Below are positions 8,642-18,459 of a DNA stretch of 64,000 bases, piece by piece (position 1 is the first letter of the stretch; each line of letters begins with the position of its first letter). The DNA lies in contig NZ_CP113088.1 in the NCBI RefSeq assembly GCF_026625145.1, positions 2,211,501 through 2,275,500 on the forward strand. The letters run 5' to 3'. Source of the stretch: Lacinutrix neustonica (GTDB lineage Bacteria > Bacteroidota > Bacteroidia > Flavobacteriales > Flavobacteriaceae). The position numbers and the translations under genes are program-made. Below the pieces are notes generated by a model that saw only the letters and a list, made by a program, of their open reading frames with translations, was not told the DNA's origin and did not search any database.

Positions 8642-9103
8642 TTACACAACCTCAATAATGGTAAAATGTTGGTCTCTAAAGGTGATCTCATCCTGAATTG
8701 TTTTTCCTAATAGTAGCTGTGCGATTGGCGTATTGGCAGCAATGGCGTAGAATTTTTGATCTTCAATCTCAAATTCTCCTGCGCTTATGGCAATAAAATA
8801 ATTGGATTTAGAAGTCATTACAAGACTACCCAAAGCCACTGTTTTTGAGGGTTTAGAAATCTCTATTTTTGCTAATAGTTGATTAATCTTCTGAATTTCA
8901 GCCAATTGTTGTCCGGCTTTTTCACGCTCCAATTGTACCATGGCACGCCCTGTTTCATGTTTATCACCAGCACTACTTTTGGTTTCAGAAGTTAAAGACT
9001 CCTGTAATTCTTCAATGGTTTTATTAATGGTGTTTAACCGTCTTTGAGTAAAACCAACACACTTATTGTATAGCGCTTGTTTTATGTTTTCGGTTTTACT
9101 CAT
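8642..9103 (-). CDS. GreA/GreB-like C-terminal domain protein
   Basis: About 153 residues. A predicted coiled coil (residues about 20-85, rich in Glu/Lys/Gln) is followed by a small beta domain, VALGSLVMTSKSNYFIAIS...IQDEITFRDQHFTIIEV, similar to the FKBP-like C-terminal domain of GreA/GreB. The start is set at the MSKTENIKQ ATG because it overlaps the TGA of mtgA by four bases; an in-frame extension upstream lies inside mtgA. Flavobacterial homologues are sometimes annotated as 3-oxoacyl-ACP synthase, for which nothing here gives support. True function, possibly RNA-polymerase secondary-channel binding, is unproven. Confidence 0.65.
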   Translation of the reverse strand: MSKTENIKQALYNKCVGFTQRRLNTINKTIEELQESLTSETKSSAGDKHETGRAMVQLEREKAGQQLAEIQKINQLLAKIEISKPSKTVALGSLVMTSKSNYFIAISAGEFEIEDQKFYAIAANTPIAQLLLGKTIQDEITFRDQHFTIIEVV

Positions 9104-9783
9104 TTTCCTTCTTTGTAAGTTAAGATTCCATAAAAATGCATCTGATTCAAAATCCAAGCTTTTCTTCGTGCTATAAAATTTGAGGCCGGATTAGCTTTAT
9201 ATCTTTTTGGGTTGGGCAATATAGCGGCAATTGCTGATGCTTCATTTTTAGATAGTTTAGACGCTGCTTTTTTAAACCAATATTGAGACGCTGCTTCTGC
9301 ACCATAGACCCCATCACCCTTTTCTATACTGTTTAAATACACTTCCATAATACGTTCCTTAGACCAAAGCAATTCAATTAAAAAGGTAAAATAGGTTTCT
9401 AATCCTTTACGTAACCAAGTACGCTGTGGCCATAAAAAGACATTTTTAGCCGTTTGCTGACTAATGCTACTGGCACCTTTTAAGCGTTTTCCCTTTTTGT
9501 TGCTTTCATAGGCTTTTTCAATGGCTATGAAGTCAAAGCCATTATGCTTTAAAAAATTTTGGTCTTCACTACAAATAACCGCCAATTGCAAGTTTTTTGA
9601 AATATTTTCAATAGGTTCCCAATGGTGTTTTAAAGTTTTAGAGCTGTCTGATTGAACATATCTAATAACCATGAGAGGCGTTATAGGTATTGGTACCCAT
9701 TTATAAATTAGAACCAACCCTACCGATGCAATAATGAACCATAGGATTGTTTTAGTAATAAGTCTGAATAATTTTGTAAGCAT
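9100..9783 (-). CDS. mtgA: monofunctional biosynthetic peptidoglycan transglycosylase
   Basis: A GT51 glycosyltransferase of about 227 residues. It starts with one transmembrane helix (LFRLITKTILWFIIASVGLVLIY). The catalytic Glu lies in AVICSEDQNFLKHNGFD. GASSISQQTAKNVFLWPQRTWLRKGLE is the conserved GGSTITQQ-type motif, and ERIMEVYLNSIEKGDGVYGAEAA the second Glu region. It polymerises lipid II into glycan strands at the inner membrane. The ATG used (9783) overlaps the TAA of the oxidoreductase gene upstream (TAATG); the longer in-frame extension lies within that gene and is rejected. Its stop overlaps the GreA-like gene. Confidence 0.92.
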   Translation of the reverse strand: MLTKLFRLITKTILWFIIASVGLVLIYKWVPIPITPLMVIRYVQSDSSKTLKHHWEPIENISKNLQLAVICSEDQNFLKHNGFDFIAIEKAYESNKKGKRLKGASSISQQTAKNVFLWPQRTWLRKGLETYFTFLIELLWSKERIMEVYLNSIEKGDGVYGAEAASQYWFKKAASKLSKNEASAIAAILPNPKRYKANPASNFIARRKAWILNQMHFYGILTYKEGK

Positions 9784-10895
9784 TATTCTATGAGATTTGC
9801 CAGTTCCTCTCCTACTAGGCTTCCAATCGCAACACCCATGCCCCCTAAACGTACACCACAATACACATGGTTGCTTATTTGTTTTAAAATGGGCTTTTTT
9901 TGACTGCCAACCCCCATAATGCCACTCCACCTGTGGTCAATCTCAAAAACTGTTTTTGGTAAAATAGTCGTTTTAAGGAGTTCTTCTAACTTATTCTGAA
10001 TGCGTGTTGTTTGTGTTAGTTCCATGGTTTCTTCAGCTTTAAAATCTAAATGCCGGCCTCCTCCAAATAAAATCCGGTCGTGAATGTTTCTAAAATAATA
10101 ATAGCCCTCATCTAAATGAAAGGTGCCATGGATGTGCAAGTTTTTAATGGGCTTAGTAATTAATACTTGTGCTCTTGCCGGTTTGACTTTAGGTATATTT
10201 AAAACAGATGCAAAACCGTTGGTGGCTATTAACAGCTTAGACGTAGAAAAACTAAATTGGTCTGTTTCAATTTTAACGGCATTTTGGTCTTCTGAAAAAC
10301 GCTGAACCAACACATTATTAAGTATTTTAATCCCTTTAGAAAGTGCTTTTTGAAGTAAGGCTTCCATCATTTTTCCAGTATCAATTTGTCCCTCAAAGGC
10401 ATTAAAACTGTAATTCTTTTTTATGTTTTGAAAGCCAAGTATATTCTCCTTTAAACTAAAAACGGACGCACTAAAAATGGGTTCTAGTAAGGCATTGATA
10501 TATTCTTTTTTCGTTAAACACTGTTCAAACAGCAGGTCATCTTTAGCAAACAACTCGTAACCCCCTAATTGTTGATAGTCAATGGTTTTGTCTCCTAAAT
10601 TTTGTCTTAGTTTTTGAAGTCCTTTAACCCGTTTTTTTACGAGGTCTATAACCTCTTGTTCGCTATGTGTTTTAAGATCATCTATAATTTCACTAAGACT
10701 ACCAAAACACGCAAAACCTGCATTTTTTGTGCTAGCGCCTTGTGGTAGTATGCCTTTTTCTAAAATGAGAATGTTGGCTTTGGGAAACCGTTCCTTTAAG
10801 CGCAACGCACAATTTATGCCCACAATTCCACTGCCAACAATAGTGTAGTCTACATGAGTGAGCCAAGATTTTATTTCCCAGTAGGATAGATTCAT
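9783..10895 (-). CDS. FAD-dependent oxidoreductase, DAO (glycine/D-amino acid oxidase-like) family
   Basis: A complete 370-residue protein with an N-terminal FAD-binding motif, YTIVGSGIVGINCALRLKERFP, and the acid ending of strand 2, ILILEKG. A KNAGFACFGS segment is typical of the DAO family, and a C-terminal VYCGVRLGGMGVAIGSLVGEELANLI covers the flavin edge. Family members oxidise secondary or primary amines of amino acids; the substrate is not evident. It overlaps mtgA by one base, so the three genes down to 8642 probably form a transcription unit separate from the PKS genes below. Confidence 0.8.
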   Translation of the reverse strand: MNLSYWEIKSWLTHVDYTIVGSGIVGINCALRLKERFPKANILILEKGILPQGASTKNAGFACFGSLSEIIDDLKTHSEQEVIDLVKKRVKGLQKLRQNLGDKTIDYQQLGGYELFAKDDLLFEQCLTKKEYINALLEPIFSASVFSLKENILGFQNIKKNYSFNAFEGQIDTGKMMEALLQKALSKGIKILNNVLVQRFSEDQNAVKIETDQFSFSTSKLLIATNGFASVLNIPKVKPARAQVLITKPIKNLHIHGTFHLDEGYYYFRNIHDRILFGGGRHLDFKAEETMELTQTTRIQNKLEELLKTTILPKTVFEIDHRWSGIMGVGSQKKPILKQISNHVYCGVRLGGMGVAIGSLVGEELANLIE

Positions 10896-11002
10896 GTTAC
10901 GAAGTTACTATTTTCGTGTTAAGGATGGAAGCAACCTTCTTTTTGTTTTAAAAAAACACAGCGTACCACATAACCACAGCTTAGAGAATTAGATGCAAAA
11001 AA

Positions 11003-11030
11003 AAACTCCGAAAATGAATTCGGAGTTTTA
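11003..11030 (-). terminator. rho-independent terminator of the metalloprotease gene
   Basis: Inverted repeat AACTCCGAA/TTCGGAGTT with a short loop, followed on the minus strand by a run of T. It lies just past the stop of the minus-strand gene at 11053. Confidence 0.8.
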
Positions 11031-11052
11031 AGATTATGAAGAGTCGTTGTCG

Positions 11053-13795
11053 TTATTCAACAATGATTTTTTTGGTTACTGTTCTAGAACCGTCATTTAT
11101 ATTTAATAAGTACATTCCCGATTGTACATTGCCTAAATTAATAGTTTCATTAAATACCTTCGATGAATTTTCAAAAGCACTATTTAAAACTGAACGACCT
11201 CTAATGTCGAACACTTTAACTTGCACTTTATCTGTAGATCCATTAAACTTAATATTAAATTCACCATTACTAGGGTTTGGATAAATAGATAAAGAATTCT
11301 CGATATTGAACTCATCTACACCAAGAGTTACCGTTGTAGTACAAAGTTCAATAGACCACTCGTTAACCGTTCCTGTATTTCCACTGTTAAAATCCACAAA
11401 AACTAAATTCCAAGTTCCGGATGGATTCCCTCCATTAAAACCGGTCATAGGATTTGCTGGATTATAAGTTCCTGTTGTTGGAGAGGCACAGGCAATTGCT
11501 GGTGCTCCATCTTTAAAAGTAATATCTACATCTTGAAACGTTCCCGAATTACAAGTCCGTGCCCAGATATTCGAAAAACCAAGACCATTCGGTGCTTGTA
11601 ACTGCATAATTAAATCACCTATGTTACTATGTGTCACATCTGCACTTACTCTAATGTCTGAAATTAAAGTAGATTCTGTTACAGAAACAGGTATAAACAC
11701 AGGTGTCCCTTGTTGATTCACCCCTCCACTATCCGGAATTGGCGAAGAAATTGATCCCGTAGTATATACATTACAAGTTGTCGCTACTGTTGCATTAACC
11801 GCGAAATCAACCGTATTAATATTGAAGAAAATATTTCCAACAGCTTCTACCATAACTCTACAGTATCCGTGAATAGACATCTCCTGGAACAGTAATGTCA
11901 TGACTTCCATCATTAGGTACGTTTGTGGCTAATGTCCTATCATAAGTCAATCCGCCATCAGAAGAAAGTAAAATATTAACACTCGCCGTGTTGATACCAT
12001 TTACTGTTGTTCCTGCCACATCCCATGTAATGGTTTCAGTTGCACCTGCTGTCCAAGAAATACCAGTTGTATTTTGAGAGGTCACTAAAAATGGCCCCGC
12101 TGTATCTACTGTAACCGTAGACATGTTATCTACAGCAGTACGACCACCATTGGTATCATTATCCCTGACTGTTAATCTAAAATCTTGAGATCGTGCGACT
12201 GAAGCTAATTTTTCCCATGTTGTAGAACCACCACTTATTGCTAAGTCTTGTAATCTTGGTATATATCGTGTCGGGTTTTCAGTTCCTTCAAAAGATCTGA
12301 CCATTGGTCCGGAGGGATTCGTTTCTGCTGGTAAACCGGCAGGTCCTAAATCATATTGTTCCCAAGTATAAGTATGTAATGAAGTCCCGTCCGGATCTGT
12401 TGAAGATCCTGTTAATTTATAAGGTGTCGAAATTGGGATTACGAAATTATTTCCTGCTTCAGCGGTTGGCGCATTATTTCCTGTAGCCGTTTGTGTTGCA
12501 CATGTACTATTTCCTGTAGATACGTTGTCCCAAATCATTTGTAAACTCTTTTGGTGAAAATAAGCGTCGCTATTCCCTTGAACATTATCACTACCACAAA
12601 TACCGGCATATGCCATAATAGTTGTTCCACTGCCTACTTCGTATGCATTTGTTGCTGCTCTATTGCCTCCAGCACAATTTCCTTGATTACCGTTGAACGT
12701 GTGTGGTGCCCCAAATTGATGTCCCAATTCATGAGCAACAAAATCAATATCATAAGAATCGCCCACAGGAGAGGGTCCACCTGTAATTCCTCTCGCTTTG
12801 CTTCCAGTACACGGAGAATTCAATTGCGCTAATCCGCCACCACCGGTACTAAAGGTATGTCCTACATCATAATTTGGGAATCCAATAGCTCCATCAATGA
12901 CTGTTTGACTTTCATTAATTAAAGCGTTCGCATTATCATTACTAAAATTATCTGAGTTTATGAATACAACAAGATCGTTATTAGCAACCAAGGTCATAGT
13001 AATTGAAAAATCTCTCTCATAAACAAAGTTATTACGGGTCATCGTTACTACTATTGCCGCCATTACTGCCGTTCTTTTGGCAGCTTCAGTATCACCAGCT
13101 GTTAATCCGGCCGCTGCCCAATGAAATGCAGAATACTCGACAGTTGTTGCTATAGCCGTTCTAAAGTCACGCAACATTCCGTCTCCGGTATCTCTTAATA
13201 AGTAGCTGTCTCCTAATGTTTTTTCGTCCATATTATAGTCACTATCTTTAAAATGGCACTCCCAATATTGGTCTAAAGCAGGTAGGTCTCTTTTAGAATA
13301 TACAATGTAGTTATTATCCGTTTTTGTAAAAGGATCAATAAATTGGGTTCCTTTTTCTGCAGATAAAAACATAGCATGTAATCCTTGCGAGGTTATAGAA
13401 AACCGTATTAATGTGCTAGGGTTATCTATACTTTGTCCTGCATAAGAACGAAGATCAGGATATTTCGCTTGTAGTTACGGAGCCATTACAGATGCTTCGC
13501 TAATTCTAAAAGACTCAAAGGTATCATCTGCAGTTGGAAAACTAATTATGAGATTAGAGTTCTGATTCGTTTTTCTGTCAGGTGCAGTTTGCAACATGTC
13601 TTTTAGACTATTAATATCTAATTGATAATAATTTGCTTTTTTAGGTTGTGTTTTTCTAAAAACTTGTGCTTTTTTAGATAATTGGTTTTGTGTTGTTTTA
13701 GACCATAACGATTTTCCGTTTTGAGCAGAACCGAATGCAGAAAACATTAAAATTGTAACTAGTATTAAAACAAATTTTGAGTAAAATTGCTTCAT
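11053..13795 (-). CDS. secreted reprolysin-like zinc metalloprotease with proprotein-convertase P domain and T9SS sorting tail (interrupted twice)
   Basis: A large secreted protease with, in order: signal peptide (KFVLILVTILMFSAFGSAQ); propeptide-like region; catalytic domain with the zinc site DFVAHELGHQFGAPHTFNG (HExxHxxGxxH); a PKD/Ig-like region; a P-domain (VFIPVSVTESTLISDIRVSADVTHSNIGDLI); and a C-terminal sorting domain LSIYPNPSNGEFNIKF. The first break, at 13475-13480, is an in-frame TAA in CCGTAA; restoring CCAGAA or CCTGAA gives APELQAKYPDLRSYAGQ. The second, at 11867-11872 (CCGTGA), repairs to VPGDVYSGYCRVMVEAVGN. It is probably exported by the type IX system and anchored or released at the cell surface. 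Confidence 0.85.
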
Positions 13796-13875
13796 AAATT
13801 TAATTATTTGATTTATTTAAAGATTAAAGATACCTCTCTGTCTATAAACCACCAAAAAAACAAAGTTAAATAGTA

Positions 13876-13883
13876 TACCTTTG
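13876..13883 (+). promoter_or_regulatory. Bacteroidota -7 box (TACCTTTG)
   Basis: TACCTTTG matches the Bacteroidota TAnnTTTG -7 consensus and ends five bases before the ATG of the lipoprotein gene, so any leader would be very short or absent. No clear -33 TTTG was placed. Confidence 0.5.
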
Positions 13884-13887
13884 TGAC

Positions 13888-14412
13888 ATGAAAAGTATCA
13901 TGTACAATCTAGTTTTATTAATTGTTTTATCTTGTAATTCTCAAAAAACAGTTAAAGAGGATGCTCGTTTAGATAAAACTAGTATCAATTCTCAATGCCC
14001 TGAAAATGGGAGTTGCACCTTTGAAGTGTTAAAAAATAAAACGTTTTTCATTAACGAAAAATTTGGAAATACGTATCCCGAAATTTCTGAGGGAACAAAA
14101 ACAATCTTGAAGTTTGAATACGTTAGAAATGCAATCCCTGATACTCAGGATAGTAGTTACAGAGAGTTAATTTATGTTGAAATAGACGCTAACACCGAGG
14201 GTCTTAAGCTCGAAGATATGGATCTTTTAAAAGCGAAGGTGTCCTTTGGTAGATTGTGTTTTTGCAGAGATCAAACGGGCTATTATGCTGTTAAAGAAGG
14301 TCGATTATCGATTTCCAAAAACGATGATAAAACCTACAGCTTTAAACTCACTTTTAATGTTTCGGAGGTGCCACAAGTTATCACGCGTATCGAAGAATCT
14401 TTCACCTTATAA
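13888..14412 (+). CDS. putative lipoprotein of unknown function
   Basis: A 174-residue protein with an N-terminal hydrophobic stretch ending in LIVLSC, a lipobox, so it is probably acylated and attached to a membrane. The mature part has five cysteines, including a close pair in RLCFCRD, and alternating hydrophobic segments that suggest a beta-sandwich. I do not recognise a family. It stands alone on the plus strand between two minus-strand units and shares a bidirectional terminator with accC. A -7 box lies immediately upstream. Confidence 0.65.
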   Translation: MKSIMYNLVLLIVLSCNSQKTVKEDARLDKTSINSQCPENGSCTFEVLKNKTFFINEKFGNTYPEISEGTKTILKFEYVRNAIPDTQDSSYRELIYVEIDANTEGLKLEDMDLLKAKVSFGRLCFCRDQTGYYAVKEGRLSISKNDDKTYSFKLTFNVSEVPQVITRIEESFTL

Positions 14413-14426
14413 AAAACATCAGACAT

Positions 14427-14463
14427 AAAAAAAGCACCTTATATCGTATAAGGTGCTTTTTTT
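14427..14463. terminator. bidirectional terminator
   Basis: Strong inverted repeat AAAGCACCTTATA/TATAAGGTGCTTT flanked by A and T runs, placed between the convergent lipoprotein gene and accC, so it can serve both strands. Confidence 0.9.
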
Positions 14464-14466
14464 ATT

Positions 14467-15818
14467 TTAGGCTTCATTTGGTTTTTGAATCACAAAATCT
14501 TCCATAAATTTAGTGGTATAATTTCCAGCTAAATAATCCGGGTGATCCATGAGTTGCCTATGGAATGGGATCGTTGTTTTTATGCCTTCGATAACGAATT
14601 CATCTAAGGCGCGTTTCATTTTATTAATGGCTTCTTCTCTTGTTTGCGCCGTAGTAATTAACTTGGCAATCATAGAGTCATAATTAGGAGGAATAGAATA
14701 GCCCGCATAAACATGTGTGTCTAAACGAACGCCATGACCTCCTGGTGCATGCAAAGTCGTTATTCTTCCTGGAGATGGACGAAAATCATTAAAAGGGTCT
14801 TCAGCATTTATTCTACATTCAATCGAATGTAGTTGTGGTAAGTAATTTTTACCGGAAATAGGCACACCTGCTGCAACTAGAATTTGCTCACGAATTAAAT
14901 CAAAATCTATAACTTGTTCTGTAATGGGATGCTCTACTTGAATACGGGTATTCATTTCCATGAAATAGAAATTTCTATGCTTATCTACCAAAAACTCAAT
15001 AGTTCCTGCTCCTTCATATTTAATGTGTTCAGCGGCTTTAACAGCGGCTGTTCCCATTTTTTTACGGAGCGCATCAGTCATAAAAGGAGACGGCACCTCT
15101 TCGGTTAACCTCGGTGACGCCTTTGAATCGAGCAATCTCTTTCTGATAAGTGACAGGCTTTACCGTTGGAATCCCCTACAATTTGTATTTCGATATGGCG
15201 TGGCTCTTCAATAAGCTTTTCCATATACATATCGTCATTTCCAAAGGCCGCTTTAGATTCTTGTCTTGCCGCGTCCCACGCATCTTTAAGTTTTTCAGGC
15301 TTCCATACTGCTCGCATTCCTTTTCCACCACCACCGGCAGTCGCCTTAAGCATGACAGGGTAACCGGTCTCTATTGCAAGTTTTTCACATTCTTTAAAGT
15401 CTTTAATAATCCCTTCACTTCCTGGTACACAAGGGACACCTGCTTCTTTCATGGTTGCCTTTGCCGTAGCTTTATCACCCATTTTAGAAATCATCTCTGC
15501 AGAGGCACCGATAAATTTGATACCATGCTCTTCACATATTTTAGAAAACTTAGCGTTTTCTGACAGAAACCCATAACCAGGGTGAATGGCATCTGCATTT
15601 GTGATTTCGGCTGCAGCAATAATATTTGACATTTTTAAATAAGACTCACTGCTTGCAGGAGGTCCAATACAAACCGCCTCGTCTGCAAATTTTACGTGAA
15701 GGCTATCGGCATCGGCCGTAGAATATACTGCGACGGTTTTAATGCCCATTTCTTTACAGGTTCTAATAACACGAAGTGCTATTTCTCCTCTATTTGCAAT
15801 TAGTATTTTTTTAAACAT
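14467..15818 (-). CDS. accC: acetyl-CoA carboxylase, biotin carboxylase subunit (frame interrupted)
   Basis: A biotin carboxylase of about 450 residues. Seen in order: [24 protein letters not shown] (N-domain), the ATP-grasp glycine loop [26 protein letters not shown], the catalytic [16 protein letters not shown], and the C-terminal [18 protein letters not shown]. The frame breaks at about 15108-15112, where CACCGAGG replaces CACCAGAGG (one base lost); repair gives [16 protein letters not shown]. The gene is essential for fatty-acid synthesis, so a real frameshift is implausible. It lies directly downstream of accB and fabH. Confidence 0.93.
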
Positions 15819-15913
15819 AAATGCTTTAAATTTTCAATATTCAACAATCAAATTCCAAATAGTTTCCTTTTGAAATTTGCCGATTGATCCCGACATATCG
15901 GGAAAGATTTATA

Positions 15914-16411
15914 TTAAGACGGATCTACTAAAAATAATGGTTGATCAAACTCTACTGGAGAGGAATCATCTACTAAAATTTTAACGACTTTACCTGATAC
16001 TTCAGATTCAATTTCATTAAATAGTTTCATGGCTTCAATGATACAAAGTACATCACCTTCAGCTATGGTTTGTCCTACTTCTACAAATAACGGCTTATCT
16101 CGGAGATGGTTTTCTATAAAACGTTCCAATAATTGGCGACTTTATTGTGATGTATTTTGCGTCTTCGCTGGCGGCCGCTGTAGCAGCGGCTTCGGCTGCA
16201 GATACCTCAGGAGCTCCTGCTGCTGGCGCTTGAGCTACCGGCATTTGCATGTGAGGCATTTGTGCTGCCATTGGCATGTGCTGTACATAAGTCGTTTCTG
16301 TATCAGGACCAGTTTTTATTGTAATCTTAACGTCTTCTGTTTCCAATTTAACCTCACTTGCACCGATTTCGCTACAAATTTGATTAAGTTTTGAATGTCT
16401 TTTAAATCCAT
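15914..16411 (-). CDS. accB: acetyl-CoA carboxylase, biotin carboxyl carrier protein (interrupted twice)
   Basis: The start MDLKDIQNLIKFVAKS at 16411 is the canonical AccB N-terminus. A loss at about 16369 (CACCGATTT for CACCAGATTT) shifts it; repair gives AKSGASEVKLETEDVKITIKTG. An Ala/Pro/Met-rich linker follows. A second break at 16098-16103 (TCTCGG) precedes the biotinyl domain, whose IIEAMKLFNEIE holds the biotin-accepting Lys. About 165 residues once repaired. It carries carboxybiotin between biotin carboxylase and carboxyltransferase. It sits between fabH and accC in the usual Bacteroidota order. Confidence 0.92.
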
Positions 16412-16449
16412 AATTAAGAGTTATTTTAAGTGTGTTTTTAGTTAGTTTT

Positions 16450-17445
16450 CTATGAGTTATAGGCCCATTTTAAATAAATAGAGCCCCAGGTAAAGCCACC
16501 TCCAAAGGCAGCAAAAATAATATTATCTCCTTTTTTAAGTTGCGATTCATAATCGCTTAATAATAACGGTAATGTTGCTGAAGTCGTATTGCCGTACTTT
16601 TCAATATTCATCATTACTTTTTCTGGTTCTAATTCAATACGATTTGCAGTAGCGTCAATAATACGCTTATTAGCTTGATGCGCTGCCAACCAAGCAATAT
16701 CGCTTTTCTCCAGATCGTTTCTCTCTAATATTTTTACAGTAACATCTGCCATATTAAAAACCGCATTTTTAAACACTGTTTTTCCGTCTTGAAAAACAAA
16801 ATTTTCTTTTTTGGCAAGTGTTTCAGCAGTCACGGGATAAGAGGAGCCGCTAGACTTTACTTGTAGAAATTCTCTTCCCGCGCCATTACTTCTTAAATAT
16901 TCATCTTGCAACCCAAGACCATCATGATTAGGTTCAAATAAAACAGCGCCAGCACCATCTCCAAAGATGATACAGGTTGAGCGGTCTTCATAATTAATCA
17001 TTGAAGAATTTTTATCGGCGCCAATAAGCAAAACATTTTTATAGCGTCCGGATTCAATGAATTTGGCCGCAGTAGACATTCCAAAAAGAAAACTGGAACA
17101 AGCTGCCTCCAAATCAAAAGAAAAAGCGTTAACAGCACCAATTTGTGTCGCCGTGTAAGCCGCTGTTGAAGCCGCTTGCATATCGGGTGTTGCAGTCGCA
17201 ACGATTACTAATTCTATATCTGTGGGATTGATTTGTCTTTTAGCAATAAGCTGGTTTGCTGCTTTAATTGCCATATAAGAAGTGCCTTTGCCTTCTCCTT
17301 TAAGGATGCGACGTTCTTTGATTCCCGTTCTCGAGGTTATCCATTCGTCGTTTGTATCAACCATAGATTCTAGGATCTTATTAGTTAATACATATTCGCG
17401 TACATAAGCACCTACAGCTGTGATTGCTGCTGAGATTTTACTCAT
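16450..17445 (-). CDS. fabH: beta-ketoacyl-ACP synthase III
   Basis: A complete 331-residue KAS III. The nucleophile is the Cys in DLEAACSSFLFG, the His lies in WLAAHQANKRI, and the Asn in EKYGNTTSATLPLLL. The N-terminal VDTNDEWITSRTGIKERRI is diagnostic. It starts fatty-acid synthesis by condensing acetyl-CoA with malonyl-ACP. It sits immediately upstream of accB and accC, and a terminator separates it from rpmF, so it may have its own promoter in 17446-17576. No frame break. Confidence 0.95.
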   Translation of the reverse strand: MSKISAAITAVGAYVREYVLTNKILESMVDTNDEWITSRTGIKERRILKGEGKGTSYMAIKAANQLIAKRQINPTDIELVIVATATPDMQAASTAAYTATQIGAVNAFSFDLEAACSSFLFGMSTAAKFIESGRYKNVLLIGADKNSSMINYEDRSTCIIFGDGAGAVLFEPNHDGLGLQDEYLRSNGAGREFLQVKSSGSSYPVTAETLAKKENFVFQDGKTVFKNAVFNMADVTVKILERNDLEKSDIAWLAAHQANKRIIDATANRIELEPEKVMMNIEKYGNTTSATLPLLLSDYESQLKKGDNIIFAAFGGGFTWGSIYLKWAYNS

Positions 17446-17576
17446 ACTTTTCGAGTTAATTCGACCAAAAATGGTTCAAAATCGTTCAAAAATGACGAAA
17501 TTTTAATGAAATTAATCATTTCCCGTCAATAATGCGCAAATTAAGTTGTTTTTAACGCATAGAAAAATATATCATA

Positions 17577-17606
17577 AAAAAAACGCCCACAAGTGAGCGT
17601 TTTCTA
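17577..17606 (-). terminator. terminator-like hairpin downstream of rpmF
   Basis: Inverted repeat AAAACGCCCA/TGAGCGTTTT with one G-T mismatch, and an A run that reads as T on the minus strand. It lies just beyond the rpmF stop and would separate the DUF177-rpmF transcript, partly or fully, from fabH. Confidence 0.7.
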
Positions 17607-17623
17607 TATGCATGCATAATAAA

Positions 17624-17827
17624 TTATGCTAAATTTTCTTCAGCAACAGCATTATCAATTAACACTTGACCTCTGTAATATAATTTTCCTTCAAACCAGT
17701 GTGCTCTATGGTATAAGTGAGCTTCACCTGTTGTTGGGCAAGTTGCAACTTGTGGCGCAGTTGCTTTGTAATGTGTTCTTCTCTTATCTCTTCTTGTTTT
17801 CGAGATTTTTCTTTTAGGATGTGCCAT
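17624..17827 (-). CDS. rpmF: 50S ribosomal protein L32
   Basis: A 67-residue protein opening with [20 protein letters not shown], the bL32 signature, followed by [20 protein letters not shown]. The second of the two Cys pairs is absent (only one Cys remains), so it is a zinc-free type. It lies ten bases after the DUF177 gene, the conserved rpmF neighbour. Confidence 0.97.
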   Translation of the reverse strand: MAHPKRKISKTRRDKRRTHYKATAPQVATCPTTGEAHLYHRAHWFEGKLYYRGQVLIDNAVAEENLA

Positions 17828-17836
17828 TTTATTATT

Positions 17837-18376
17837 TTATTTATCCGTTAATAGTTTCTTTAATGTATTCCAACGAGGATCTGTTTCCTCTTCGTCTTCT
17901 TTTATATCCTTTATTTTAGGACTTAATTCTTCTAATTTTTCAAGTATGTCTGAATCCAATGAGCCATCTTCAACACCTGGATGCATCCGTTTGCTCGGCA
18001 TGGCCAACACAATTAACTCATAAACGTATTGTTGAATATTGATTTCATATTCCCCGTGAGGAATGATTAATATGTCTATATTCTCATCGTTAAATTCTTC
18101 ACCAAACTTAACCACTAAATCAAACGCATTTTCTAAAGGTTGATTATAGGGCTCATTAGTAACATCACAATTGACATTTACTGTTCCGGAAACTTCAAAA
18201 TGTAATTCTAAAAGTGTGCTCTTTTTTTCTAAAACAACATTCACTTTTAAATCACTTCTATTGAAGTCTTCGTACTCAAAATATTCAAAGAACTTATTAT
18301 CAATATCGTAATCAAAATGATGTTTTCCAACTTTTAAACCTACAAATGGAATTGTAAACGCTTTCAATGGCTTCAT
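17837..18376 (-). CDS. DUF177 (YceD-like) protein
   Basis: About 179 residues, start chosen at the MKPLKAFTIPFVGLK ATG because it lies after the -7 box at 18399-18406; the longer in-frame start would precede it. Typical DUF177 features are the central FEVSGTVNVNCDVTNEPYNQP segment, with a single Cys where two are common, and an acidic C-terminus ending in EDEEETDPRWNTLKKLL. Homologues next to rpmF are linked to 23S rRNA/L32 accumulation in plants and bacteria. It leads the rpmF unit. Confidence 0.88.
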   Translation of the reverse strand: MKPLKAFTIPFVGLKVGKHHFDYDIDNKFFEYFEYEDFNRSDLKVNVVLEKKSTLLELHFEVSGTVNVNCDVTNEPYNQPLENAFDLVVKFGEEFNDENIDILIIPHGEYEINIQQYVYELIVLAMPSKRMHPGVEDGSLDSDILEKLEELSPKIKDIKEDEEETDPRWNTLKKLLTDK

Positions 18377-18398
18377 TTTCACATCTATTTTGAGCCTG

Positions 18399-18406
18399 CA
18401 AATATA
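18399..18406 (-). promoter_or_regulatory. Bacteroidota -7 box (TATATTTG) for DUF177-rpmF
   Basis: On the minus strand the sequence reads TTTGTATATTTGCAGG about 22 bases before the chosen DUF177 start; TATATTTG fits TAnnTTTG exactly. An upstream TTG lies at about the expected -33 distance. Confidence 0.6.
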
Positions 18407-18459
18407 CAAATTTTTATTTATTCAACAGACTTATCAACAATTTTTTACATTCTAGTTTT

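Noticed and set aside
8642..9103. 3-oxoacyl-ACP synthase (a label sometimes applied to this family)
   Set aside because: The protein is about 153 residues with a coiled coil and a Gre-like C-terminal domain; no thiolase-fold or catalytic Cys is visible.
9784..9930. Longer N-terminus for the transglycosylase
   Set aside because: The extension lies wholly inside the upstream oxidoreductase gene; the TAATG overlap start gives a normal membrane anchor.
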